Shown here piece by piece: positions 53,000 through 62,244 of a DNA stretch of 64,000 nt. The stretch comes from Microbacter sp. GSS18 (GTDB taxonomy: Bacteria; Actinomycetota; Actinomycetes; Actinomycetales; Microbacteriaceae). The stretch spans positions 3,100,001-3,164,000 of the forward strand of contig CP119753.1 of assembly GCA_029319145.1 (NCBI GenBank), written 5' to 3'. Under the pieces are notes generated by a model, which was not told where the DNA came from, ran no database searches, and saw nothing but the letters and a program-made list of their open reading frames with translations. The position numbers were made by a program, and so were the translations under genes. The first letter of the stretch is position 1. Every line of letters begins with the position of its first letter.

Positions 53000-54073
53000 T
53001 CACTCGTCGTCGTGGATGCCGAAATGCTCGGCGAGGCGATCCAGTGTGAACTCCTGCCGGAGCTTGCACGCGCTGTGCTGGCTCGCGAACATGCCCTTCA
53101 CCCAGTAGGCGTGCTTCTCGGGCACAGTGGCGAGCCACTCGACCGGCACGACCCACTCCGCGTTCTCGTCGATCTCGTCGCCTTGATGCACGTACGCCCC
53201 GGCAAGAGGCTGCGCGCTGAGCGGCACGAGATCGCCGTTGACGTTCACGGATGCGTCTTCGAATCGCACCGCAGGGCCGACAACGGTGCCTACACCAACG
53301 AAGCCGGTGCCCGGCACGTTGACCCACACGCGGGCGTCGACGGGCAGCGACCGGAGCGTCTGAGAGTAGAACTTGCCACCGCCGGCAGACACGAAACCGA
53401 AGCGGCGCGCGTCTTCCCACGGCCGATCCCCACCGAACGAGACATACCAGTCGACGCCATTCCACGGCGCCCTCTTCGACGACGACTTCGTCGTCTTGCC
53501 AACAGGAGCATCGACGGATGCCGCGAGCCACGACCGCGCCAGGTATCGCCGGTCGTCATCTTCGATGTAGGTGAAGAAGACGGCGTTGATCGGCACGCCG
53601 AAGGTGCGCAGGTAGGTGACGATGCGCTCCGAGCTGGAGTCAAGCGCCGACGCTACGACGCTGAGCTGGAGCTCGGCGTTCAGCTCATCGGGCGGCGCCG
53701 ACCCGAAGACCTCCTCGAACGCCGTCTCGAACGGTTGGGGAAGGTACTTCTCGGAGATGTCGATAACGTCGTCGCGCGAGAGCGTCGCAACCCACGAGCC
53801 GTAGTCGAGCACCTGCGCCACCACCTCGCGCGGCGTCTTCTCACGCTTGAGTTCCAGCACGTGCAGGTTGCCGTCACCGTCGACCGCGAGCAGATCGAGA
53901 CGCTTGCCGTACGGTGTCGGCACCTCACTGCCGATCACGAGAAGCGGGATGCCGAGAAGCGACGGATCCTTCTTCAGGAACTGGTGCAGCTCGTTCTCGG
54001 TCGGCAGCGCCGCAGGCGACAGCGGCTTCGGCGTCTGCCCGTCGATCCGCCACATCCTCATCTCAACCGGCAT
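53000..54073 (-). CDS. DUF91/PDDEXK-type nuclease within the restriction operon
   Basis: A 357-residue protein. Residues ~25-110 show a PDDEXK core: ELHQFLKKDPSLLGIPLLVIGSE, KRLDLLAVDGDGNLHVLELKREKTPREVVAQVLDY (Asp and Glu-x-Lys catalytic residues), similar in layout to NucS/DUF91. The remaining ~240 residues are of unknown type with several aromatic patches (WNGVDWYVSFGGDRPWEDARRFGFVSAG). It sits between hsdR and hsdS with gaps of 9 and 3 bases, so it is in the operon. It may be an accessory nuclease or a second effector. Confidence 0.78.
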   Translation of the reverse strand: MPVEMRMWRIDGQTPKPLSPAALPTENELHQFLKKDPSLLGIPLLVIGSEVPTPYGKRLDLLAVDGDGNLHVLELKREKTPREVVAQVLDYGSWVATLSRDDVIDISEKYLPQPFETAFEEVFGSAPPDELNAELQLSVVASALDSSSERIVTYLRTFGVPINAVFFTYIEDDDRRYLARSWLAASVDAPVGKTTKSSSKRAPWNGVDWYVSFGGDRPWEDARRFGFVSAGGGKFYSQTLRSLPVDARVWVNVPGTGFVGVGTVVGPAVRFEDASVNVNGDLVPLSAQPLAGAYVHQGDEIDENAEWVVPVEWLATVPEKHAYWVKGMFASQHSACKLRQEFTLDRLAEHFGIHDDE

Positions 54074-54076
54074 GGG

Positions 54077-55204
54077 TCATAGCTCCCCTCGGAACGCGCG
54101 GGTCTGGAGCGACGCGAAGAGCTCGTCGGCGACTGCGAGGGCGCGGGTAATCACGGCACGTTGCGTGTGAGTTTGAGCGATGCGCGAGGCGAAGGACTTC
54201 TGTACCGCGAGCGGCGGCACTGGAATCTGCAGTTTGACGAACTGTCCCTTGGGGAGGAGCGGGAGCGTCGTGGAGGCACCCCGTGCGACGATCACGGGCT
54301 TCAGATTTCGCATAGCCGCAAGTCCGTACGCATCGTCGATCGAATCGCCCCATTCAACCGCGTTGATCTGCTGGTTGAAGGCGGACGGCTCCGTCGTTAC
54401 ACCCACCTTGCCGATCGTCGCTCCGATACAACACACGAGAGTTGACCCTGCCCGGACCAGACGGCTTGCGGCGGCCCCCTGCTTTGTAACCTTCCGGACG
54501 ACGGGGACGCCGGATGAAAGATCCCCAGGTGTGACGAAGGGGATTGGACCGTCGAACATCCCGGCCGCTCCCGTCGGGGGTGTTCTTCCGGTGGTTACCC
54601 GCCCGAGATCGCCTACGGGCGCGGAGGTCCAGTGGTGTGGTGGTCCGAACGTGTCACGGAATAGGGACAGCTCAAGCGATTCGAGGTGAGCGAGGGCTTG
54701 AAGCCACTTCGTACGGATCGCGTCGGCGAGGTCGAGGATCGCGGCGATCCGTCGCTGCTCGGCGAGGTCTGGAGTTGGGATCAGTGAGTCCTTCACGATC
54801 CGATCTGAGACGGCGGGGTAACTCGCGCCCGTCGATTTGCGCACCATGTCGCTGACGAACTGCGGGGATCGGACCCAGTGAAATAGGTACCTGGCGTCGA
54901 TTCTCGGACTCGGCCGCAGGACTGTGAAACCGGTTGAGGCGGTTGCTCCGCTGAGCGTCGGCGGCACCACCGCGACAGCGTTGAGGTTTGGGCGAACGGT
55001 CGAAACCAGCACGTCGCCAGCAAGAACGAGCTGACGCGCACGGCTCGGAGCTTCGACGCCGCTCACTCGCGTAGCGCCAGTGATTGCTTTGCTCGAGTTG
55101 TCGACCGCGCTGAGATCGATGTAGTCGAACTCGCGCTCGGGCTCCCGTGCCGGGTTCCACGTCTGCACGCGCTCGACCAGCGCGCTGATGCGAGTTGTGC
55201 TCAC
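54077..55204 (-). CDS. hsdS: type I restriction specificity subunit HsdS
   Basis: A 375-residue subunit with two target-recognition domains and two conserved spacers. The repeated pattern is [26 protein letters not shown] (about residues 140-170) and [23 protein letters not shown] (about 330-355). The recognition sequence cannot be read from the protein. GTG 55204 shares GTGA with the end of the hsdM remnant. The gene is intact. Confidence 0.92.
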   Translation of the reverse strand: MSTTRISALVERVQTWNPAREPEREFDYIDLSAVDNSSKAITGATRVSGVEAPSRARQLVLAGDVLVSTVRPNLNAVAVVPPTLSGATASTGFTVLRPSPRIDARYLFHWVRSPQFVSDMVRKSTGASYPAVSDRIVKDSLIPTPDLAEQRRIAAILDLADAIRTKWLQALAHLESLELSLFRDTFGPPHHWTSAPVGDLGRVTTGRTPPTGAAGMFDGPIPFVTPGDLSSGVPVVRKVTKQGAAASRLVRAGSTLVCCIGATIGKVGVTTEPSAFNQQINAVEWGDSIDDAYGLAAMRNLKPVIVARGASTTLPLLPKGQFVKLQIPVPPLAVQKSFASRIAQTHTQRAVITRALAVADELFASLQTRAFRGEL

Positions 55205-55866
55205 GCGAGCATCGCCTTCAGTTCGGCAAGCTCTACCGCGATCTCGGCATCCAGTTTCTCGATGTCGGCGATGATGTCGAGCGGGGCGCGGTGCTCGACC
55301 TCGTCGCTAACGACCTCTTTGTAGCGGTTGAGGGCGAGGTCGTAGCCCTGCGCAACGATATCGGCCTTCGTCACGAAGAAGGACTGGTCGGTGCGAGCGC
55401 GATCTGTCTCGGCATCCCGCGCGTGCCACCGAGCAAGCACATCGGGCAGGTCGTTCGCCTCCACAGGGTTGCGCTTGTCGTCGAGCGAGAACCCATCGGC
55501 GCGCACGTCGTAAAACCACACGTCATCGGTGCCACCCGAGTTCGTCTTCGTGAAGAAGACGATTGCCGTCGAGACCCCGGCGTAGGGGCGGAAGACGCCC
55601 GAGGGGAGCTTGATGACGGCATCCAGCTTCTGGTCCTCCACGAGCATCTTGCGCAGCGCCTTGTGCGCGGTACTCGATCCGAAGAGCACACCATCGGGCA
55701 CGATGACCGCCGCGCGACCGCCCGGCTTGAGGAGCTTCAGGAAGAGAGCGAGGAAGAGCAGTTCGGTCTTCTTCGTCTTGACGGTGCGCTGTAGGTCTTT
55801 CGCGGTCGATTCGTAATCGAGTGACCCGGCGAAGGGCGGGTTGGCGAGGATGAGCGTGCCGCCGCA
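55201..55866 (-). pseudogene. hsdM: hsdM methyltransferase, 5' part deleted
   Basis: The last ~220 residues of a type I DNA methylase. Motif IV is [15 protein letters not shown], followed by [19 protein letters not shown] and the C-terminal SALVEDQKL-like helical region. The reading frame stays open upstream but loses homology at about 55866, where it runs into tnsA sequence, and no start codon precedes the motif. Full HsdM of this type is ~500 residues, so the N-terminal ~280 including SAM-binding motif I (DPACGTGG) are gone. The shorter reading from GTG 55701 cannot be active. Confidence 0.85.
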
Positions 55867-56348
55867 GTCGCGTTGAACTGAGCCTGGGCGAGGTCGTCGA
55901 TTCGCTCGGCCGGACGGACATCGAACAACCCGTAGCTGCCGTCGGCGAACTGCGCCAGCAGGTCAGGTATATGCCAGTGCTGCCAGAGCCGGGATCCGTG
56001 CCCGAATCCGATCGCCATCGGCTGAGCCCACAACCGCTCCACCTGACCGCCGTAGTCGAGCCACAGAACCGCCCAGCGCTCTTCTTGGGATTCGCACCAC
56101 ACATGGGAGGCGGTTCGCTGCCAGTAGTACATCGCCGGTGTTGACTTGCGCCGCACCCCCTTGGAGGCGCGCACTCTCATAGGGTCGGTCGCTGCCCAGT
56201 CCCGGTCGCCAAGTGCACGGCTCACTGGCGCGAACTCCTGAGAGAGCCCGCCCGGAGTGCGCTCGCCTACGCGAGGGATCCAGTGCAACTCGGTGTGCCG
56301 CGACCTGTGGCGGGTCGTGATCTCTTTGGCGCCTTCGACCGGTCTCAT
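55737..56348 (-). pseudogene. tnsA: TnsA-like transposase endonuclease, 3' part deleted
   Basis: The first ~160 residues match the actinobacterial TnsA-like heteromeric transposase endonuclease: [64 protein letters not shown]. These carry the Glu and Asp of its nuclease core. At about 55866 the sequence becomes hsdM; the remaining ~40 codons to the stop at 55737 are hsdM read in another frame. TnsA cuts the 5' ends of Tn7-like elements. It reads inward from the right terminus, the normal layout, where tnsB and tnsC would have followed. Confidence 0.82.
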
Positions 56349-56608
56349 CTAGGCTCCCTTCCTGCGATGCAACCTAGACGCCGATCGTGGAGGGGAAATC
56401 GCGGTTCTGCCGCGGGAGCAGCCATTTCTTCCGCTCGGGGGGCTCATTGGCGGGGCGAAGGTGCTCATACATGAGTACGAACTGCGCCTGGTCGCTCACA
56501 GGCACGCGAAGTCTCTTGAGAATCTCGCCCGGGCGTGTCGTTACGTGACACCGTGTGTCACGTAATCCGAGGCGTGTGTCACCTAAAGCCCGTTTGTGTC
56601 ACCTAAAC
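56349..56608. other. right-end transposase-binding region
   Basis: No gene is seen. Sites TGTCACGTAA (56556-56565), TGTCACCTAA (56577-56586) and TGTCACCTAA (56597-56606) recur every 20-21 bases and end one base from the terminal repeat. A fourth, inverted copy (56541-56550) forms a perfect palindrome with the first (10-base arms, 5-base centre). Closely packed sites at the right end and spaced sites at the left mirror Tn7. The 190 bases nearer tnsA hold nothing recognisable. Confidence 0.7.
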
Positions 56609-56620
56609 CCGTTCCCGACA
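56609..56620 (-). repeat. right terminal inverted repeat of the Tn7-like element
   Basis: CCGTTCCCGACA on the plus strand, exact reverse complement of 44122-44133, ending in ACA as Tn7-family termini do. Confidence 0.85.
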
Positions 56621-56625
56621 ATCCG
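56621..56625. repeat. target-site duplication, right copy (ATCCG)
   Basis: An exact copy of 44117-44121, immediately outside the right terminal repeat. It also lies 4 bases before the -35 of the arsR promoter. Confidence 0.85.
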
Positions 56626-56629
56626 AGTG

Positions 56630-56673
56630 TTGACGTGTTGCGGCGGCGGGGCTAACGTACAACCAAATGGTTG
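56630..56673 (+). promoter_or_regulatory. promoter and ArsR-type operator of the arsR-SRPBCC operon
   Basis: TTGACG (56630-56635) and TAACGT (56653-56658) are 17 bases apart, putting the transcript start at or next to ATG 56667 (leaderless). CAACCAAATGGTTG (56660-56673) is a perfect 6-2-6 palindrome covering the start codon, as expected of an autorepressor site. The transposon insertion stopped 10 bases short of the -35, leaving the promoter intact. Confidence 0.65.
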
Positions 56674-57032
56674 CACAAAATGAGCTCACGGATGCCGAGA
56701 CCGACCGCGTCTTCCACGCGCTGGCCGCGGCCACGCGCCGGGACATCGTGCGCCGCACCGCGGTGCACGAACAGTCGGTGTCGCAGCTCGCGGCGGACTA
56801 CGACATGTCGTTCGCGGCCGTGCAGAAGCACGTGGCCGTCCTCGAAGAGGCACGGCTCATCGTCAAGCGCGCCGAGGGGCGCGAGCGCCTGGTCCGCGCC
56901 GATCCCGCGATGATCGCGCGCGCCCGCATCCTGCTCACGGAGTACGAGGACCTGTGGCGCGGACGGATCGACCGTCTCGACGCGCTGCTGGCCGAAGACC
57001 CCGCCGGCACCGACTCCGAGGAAGGAGACTGA
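56667..57032 (+). CDS. ArsR-family transcriptional regulator
   Basis: A 121-residue winged-helix repressor. The recognition region is DRVFHALAAATRRDIVRRTAVHEQSVSQLAADYDMSFAAVQKHVAVLEEARLIVKRAEGRERLV (residues ~12-75). No metal-binding cysteine motif is present, in keeping with the subgroup paired with SRPBCC/AHSA1 genes. It probably represses its own operon through the palindrome at its start. The SRPBCC gene follows 1 base after the stop. Confidence 0.92.
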   Translation: MVAQNELTDAETDRVFHALAAATRRDIVRRTAVHEQSVSQLAADYDMSFAAVQKHVAVLEEARLIVKRAEGRERLVRADPAMIARARILLTEYEDLWRGRIDRLDALLAEDPAGTDSEEGD

Positions 57033-57033
57033 C

Positions 57034-58020
57034 ATGCCCGTCATCGACATCACGAGCGACCCCCGGTCGCTCACCATGACCGTGGTCGCCGAGTTCGACG
57101 CCCCCGTCGAACGCCTGTGGAAGGCGTACACCGACCCGAGCCAGCTCGAGCGCTTCTGGGGCCCGCCGGGATGGCCGGCGCGGTTCTCGGCGTACGACCT
57201 GACCGTCGGCGGACGCGCCCTCTACGCCATGAACGGTCCGCGCGGCGAGGTCGCTCGCGGAGCGTGGGAGTTCCTCGCGATCGAGGAGCCCGTGCGCTTC
57301 GAGGTGCTCGACACGTTCGTGGACGAGGACGGCGACGCCCTTCCCGGCATGCCCTCGATGCGCATGGTGTTCGGGTTCGAGGAGACCCCCGTCGGCACAC
57401 GCGTGCGGTGCGTGAGCCACTTCACGTCGGTCGAGGCGCTCGAGCAGGTCATCGCGATGGGCTCGATCGAGGGCACGCGCCTGGCGATGGGCCAGCTCGA
57501 CCGGGTGCTGCACGATCTGCGGGCGTACTCGCAGGGTCGCGGCACGCAGACCGAGATCCTGACCGACCAGCACGTGCGGATCACGCGCCTGATCGACGGC
57601 CCCCGCGACCTCGTGTGGCGCGCGCACACCGAGCCCGAGCTCATGAAGAAGTGGCTGCTGGGCCCGGACGGCTGGGAGATGACGGCGTGCGAGATGCCGG
57701 CATCCGCGCCCGGGCCCTACCGCTACGCGTGGGCGCCCGTCGCCGGCGGCGAGGGCGAGGCGTTCGGCTTCGACGGCGAGGTGACGCTCATGGAGGAGCC
57801 GCGCCGCATGGTCTCGACCGAGCACATGACCGGAACGGAATACCCGCCGACCCTCAACGACCTTCAGCTGTACGAGGAGGACGGCGCGACGCTCATCACG
57901 ATGGTGATCGAGTATCCGGATGCCGCCACGCGCGACATGGTGCTCGCCACCGGGATGACCGACGGCATGGAGGCCTCGTACTCACGCCTCGAGCGCGAGC
58001 TGCTGTCGTCCGGGCGGTGA
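57034..58020 (+). CDS. tandem SRPBCC (AHSA1-type) domain protein
   Basis: A 328-residue protein with two successive START/SRPBCC domains. Domain 1 (residues ~10-170) has FDAPVERLWKAYTDPSQLERFWGPPGW; domain 2 (about 185-325) has IDGPRDLVWRAHTEPELMKKWLLGPDGW. These hydrophobic-cavity folds bind small ligands; AHSA1-type proteins can also bind chaperones. Two fused copies are common in actinobacterial arsR-linked genes. It is co-transcribed with and regulated by the ArsR protein. The ligand is unknown. Confidence 0.88.
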   Translation: MPVIDITSDPRSLTMTVVAEFDAPVERLWKAYTDPSQLERFWGPPGWPARFSAYDLTVGGRALYAMNGPRGEVARGAWEFLAIEEPVRFEVLDTFVDEDGDALPGMPSMRMVFGFEETPVGTRVRCVSHFTSVEALEQVIAMGSIEGTRLAMGQLDRVLHDLRAYSQGRGTQTEILTDQHVRITRLIDGPRDLVWRAHTEPELMKKWLLGPDGWEMTACEMPASAPGPYRYAWAPVAGGEGEAFGFDGEVTLMEEPRRMVSTEHMTGTEYPPTLNDLQLYEEDGATLITMVIEYPDAATRDMVLATGMTDGMEASYSRLERELLSSGR

Positions 58021-58035
58021 CCGACGGGGTCGGTC
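58019..58035. terminator. bidirectional terminator hairpin
   Basis: A perfect 7-base stem GACCGAC/GTCGGTC with a 3-base loop, overlapping the SRPBCC stop and ahead of the convergent oxidoreductase stop. Confidence 0.6.
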
Positions 58036-58041
58036 GCGGGA

Positions 58042-60069
58042 CTATGTGCCGGCGACCGGCCTGACGTCGACGAAGGCGTCGTGGAAGTCGCCGCCGCCCC
58101 CCGCGTCGCTGAGGCCGTCCGGGGTGAGGGCGTTTGCGGAGGTGCCGCCCGACCCGCGCGCCCACCCCGAGGGGAGCGACACCACGCCCTTCCGCACGCT
58201 CCCCACGTGGGCGCGGGCACGGACGGCCGAACGCTCATTGACCACCTCGACGCGGTCGCCGTCCGCGATGCCGCGCGCATGTGCGTCGTCGGGATGGATC
58301 GCCACCGCCAACTCGCCCTCGGCCTTCGCGTGCCAGGGCATGTGCGCATAGCTGGAGTTCAGAAAGTGCATCGAGCCCTTCGCCGTGAGGAGGTGAAGCG
58401 GCCATCGTGCGTCGGAGGATTCCGGCGGTCGTCCCGCCGTGGGGACGACGAAGGCGCACCTGCCGTCATCGGTCGGGAAGCCGCCGGCGGCGAAGGGCGC
58501 CGCCGCGCGGTCGTCGTGGACCTGAGCCCAGCCTTCGCGATCGAGCAGCCCACGGGTGATGCCCATGTTCCGGAACCCGTCGCTGTCGAGTGCGATGTCG
58601 ATCATCTCGTCGTCCGTGAGATGGAGGTGATCGTCCTCGAGGCCCATCGCCGCGGACAGCCTGCGGAAGAACTCCGTCGTCGACACCGCTTCGCCGAGCG
58701 GAGCGACGGCCGGCTGATTGAGGGCGATGTGGTCGTGGCCCCACGACCACATCAGGTCGAGGTTCTCCACCTGGGTGGTGGCCGGCAGCACGTAGTCGGC
58801 ATGCCGGGCCGTGTCGGTCAGGAACTGTTCGTGCACGACGGTGAGCAGATCACCGCGCTTCATACCGGCGATGGTGACCGTCTGGTTCGGCATGGTGACG
58901 ACCGGGTTGGCGTTGTAGACGATCAGGGCGGTGACCGGTGGATCCAGCGCCGGGTCGGTGAGCGCTCGGCCGATCTGGATCATGTTGACCGCGCGCGTTC
59001 CCGGCGGCACGAGGTCCTCGCGTTCGAGCGGCGCGACGTTCATGGCGTCCCACTGCGCGCCTCCAGCCAGGAACAGCAGTCCCCCGCCCCGACTGCGCCA
59101 GGCACCGGTGACGACCGGCAGGTAGGCGATCGTCCGGAAGGTCTCGGCGCCCGAAGATCGGTGCTCCATCCCCACGAGCAGGCGGATGCATGACGACGGG
59201 GTGGTCGCGTACGCATGAGCGAGACGCTCGATCTCGTCCGCCGGGACCCCGCAGACCTCGGACGCACGCTCCGGAGAGAACTCGTCGAGCTGGGCGGCGA
59301 AGTCGTCGAAACCCGTCGAGTGCCGGTCCAGGTAGTCGGCATCCTGCAGGCCGTCCCGCATGATCACGTGCGTCATCGCCATCGCCAGGGTCGTGTCGCT
59401 CCCGGGAAGCGGCTGGACGTGCCAGTCGGCCGATCGAGCGGTGCGGGTGGCGGCGGGATCGATCACGACCACGGTCGCCCCCGCGGCTCGGGCCTCCCGG
59501 ATGAGGGGCCACAGGTGCACGTTCGTGACGATGGTGTTGGTTCCCCACAGGATGATGAACCGCGAGTGCACGATCTCCTGCGGCAGGATTCCCGTGTTGG
59601 TGCCGATCGCCTGCGAGACCCCGGTCGAGCCGGTCGCGGCGCACACGGCGCGCGTGAGCCGGGTGGCGCCGAGGCCGGCGAAGAACCGGGATCCGGCGGT
59701 CGCGCCCTGCAGGAGCCCCTGGGTGCCCATGTAGCTGAAGGGGAGGACCGTCTCGCCGCCGTGCCGGTCGATGCGCGTCTGGAGACCGGCGGCGATCTCG
59801 GTGAGTGCCGTCTCCCACGACACCTGTTCGAACTCGCCCGACCCCTTGGGGCCGGTGCGTCTGAGCGGATGCAGCACACGCGCGTCGGAGTAGACGCGGT
59901 CGAGGTAGTGATTCACCTTCGCGCAGAGCGTGCCCCGGGTCACGGGGTGGTCGGGATCGGCCACGAGCGCTGTGGCGCGGTCGCCCTCGACGCTCACATG
60001 CCAGGCGCACGTGTCGGGGCAGTCATGGGGGCACGCGCCCCGGACGATGAGGGGAAGCGGCTCTGCCAA
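58042..60069 (-). CDS. molybdopterin-dependent oxidoreductase (4Fe-4S)
   Basis: A 675-residue enzyme of the DMSO-reductase superfamily. The N-terminal iron-sulfur ligands are CPHDCPDTC (residues ~13-21) and Cys in RGTLCAKV (~49). The molybdopterin domains follow, with ILWGTNTIVTNVHLWPLIREARAAGATVVVIDP and VYNANPVVTMPNQTV. The C-terminal molydopterin dinucleotide-binding domain starts near residue 560. No Tat signal is seen, so it is cytoplasmic. The substrate is unknown; the closest group is the assimilatory nitrate reductase/formate dehydrogenase-like set. Confidence 0.9.
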   Translation of the reverse strand: MAEPLPLIVRGACPHDCPDTCAWHVSVEGDRATALVADPDHPVTRGTLCAKVNHYLDRVYSDARVLHPLRRTGPKGSGEFEQVSWETALTEIAAGLQTRIDRHGGETVLPFSYMGTQGLLQGATAGSRFFAGLGATRLTRAVCAATGSTGVSQAIGTNTGILPQEIVHSRFIILWGTNTIVTNVHLWPLIREARAAGATVVVIDPAATRTARSADWHVQPLPGSDTTLAMAMTHVIMRDGLQDADYLDRHSTGFDDFAAQLDEFSPERASEVCGVPADEIERLAHAYATTPSSCIRLLVGMEHRSSGAETFRTIAYLPVVTGAWRSRGGGLLFLAGGAQWDAMNVAPLEREDLVPPGTRAVNMIQIGRALTDPALDPPVTALIVYNANPVVTMPNQTVTIAGMKRGDLLTVVHEQFLTDTARHADYVLPATTQVENLDLMWSWGHDHIALNQPAVAPLGEAVSTTEFFRRLSAAMGLEDDHLHLTDDEMIDIALDSDGFRNMGITRGLLDREGWAQVHDDRAAAPFAAGGFPTDDGRCAFVVPTAGRPPESSDARWPLHLLTAKGSMHFLNSSYAHMPWHAKAEGELAVAIHPDDAHARGIADGDRVEVVNERSAVRARAHVGSVRKGVVSLPSGWARGSGGTSANALTPDGLSDAGGGGDFHDAFVDVRPVAGT

Positions 60070-60165
60070 CCGGACACCTCCACGTGTGTCGTCGTCGTCG
60101 CGCAGTTGATCGTTCGAGCGGTGCTGGCTCCGACCGTAGCGCGGGCGGCGACTCCCGTGAAGAAG

Positions 60166-60174
60166 TTATCCACA
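60166..60174 (+). promoter_or_regulatory. single DnaA-box match
   Basis: TTATCCACA matches the DnaA box consensus exactly, in the 143-bp gap between the oxidoreductase start and the sufU stop. Only one copy is seen, so it is not an origin; it may be a chance match or a DnaA-titration or control site. Confidence 0.3.
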
Positions 60175-60212
60175 GACGAGGCGATCTGGGCACCTCGATC
60201 GGGTGAAGCTCG

Positions 60213-61975
<1,763 letters not shown>

Positions 61976-62011
61976 CTACGCTGGCGCGCCTGAACCCGGG
62001 CCGACCGCATC

Positions 62012-62244
62012 CGCCCCTGTCTGGTCGTCACGGCGCGGTAGCACCGGTTTCAGCGCCCGGGAGGTGCTGTTGTGCCGTGACGGCGGGAGAGCACGGGCTG
62101 CCGGCGGGGGAGGTGCTGTTGTGCCGTGACGTCGGGATTGCACCGGAACCCGCCCGCTGGAGCTGCTGTTGCGCAGTGACGGTGGGATAGCACTGCAACT
62201 GCACCCTGGAAGGTGCTGTTGCGCGGTGACGTCCGGATTGCGGG
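62012..62244. repeat. 50-bp tandem repeat array
   Basis: Four clear copies begin at 62062, 62111, 62161 and 62211, each starting with AGGTGCTGTTGTGCCGTGAC or a close variant (AGCTGCTGTTGCGCAGTGAC in the third) and followed by GGGAT-type GCAC words. A decayed fifth copy precedes them from about 62012. Periods are 49, 50 and 50 bases and the variation lies in the second half of each unit. The array runs to the last codon of the M20 gene. It is not a CRISPR: there are no constant-repeat/variable-spacer units. Confidence 0.75.

Larger units (their letters stand above)
44122..56620. mobile_element. Tn7-like transposon carrying defence cargo, internally deleted
   Basis: A 12,499-bp element delimited by 12-bp perfect terminal inverted repeats (TGTCGGGAACGG, starting TGT as in Tn7) and an ATCCG target duplication. 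Both ends carry repeated sites with a TGACA core: spaced on the left, close together on the right, as Tn7 TnsB sites are. A truncated tnsA reads inward from the right end. No tnsB, tnsC or tniQ remains. The cargo is a HigBA-ImmA/LRV operon, a ubiquitin-like operon and a type I restriction operon with a deleted hsdM. It entered between a divergent acetyltransferase and ArsR gene. Confidence 0.85.

Noticed and set aside
60166..60174. The DnaA box as part of a replication origin
   Set aside because: A single match; no cluster of boxes, AT-rich unwinding region, dnaA or dnaN is present.
62012..62244. The repeat array as a CRISPR
   Set aside because: Units are contiguous ~50-bp tandem copies with drift, not short identical repeats separated by unique spacers, and no cas gene is near.
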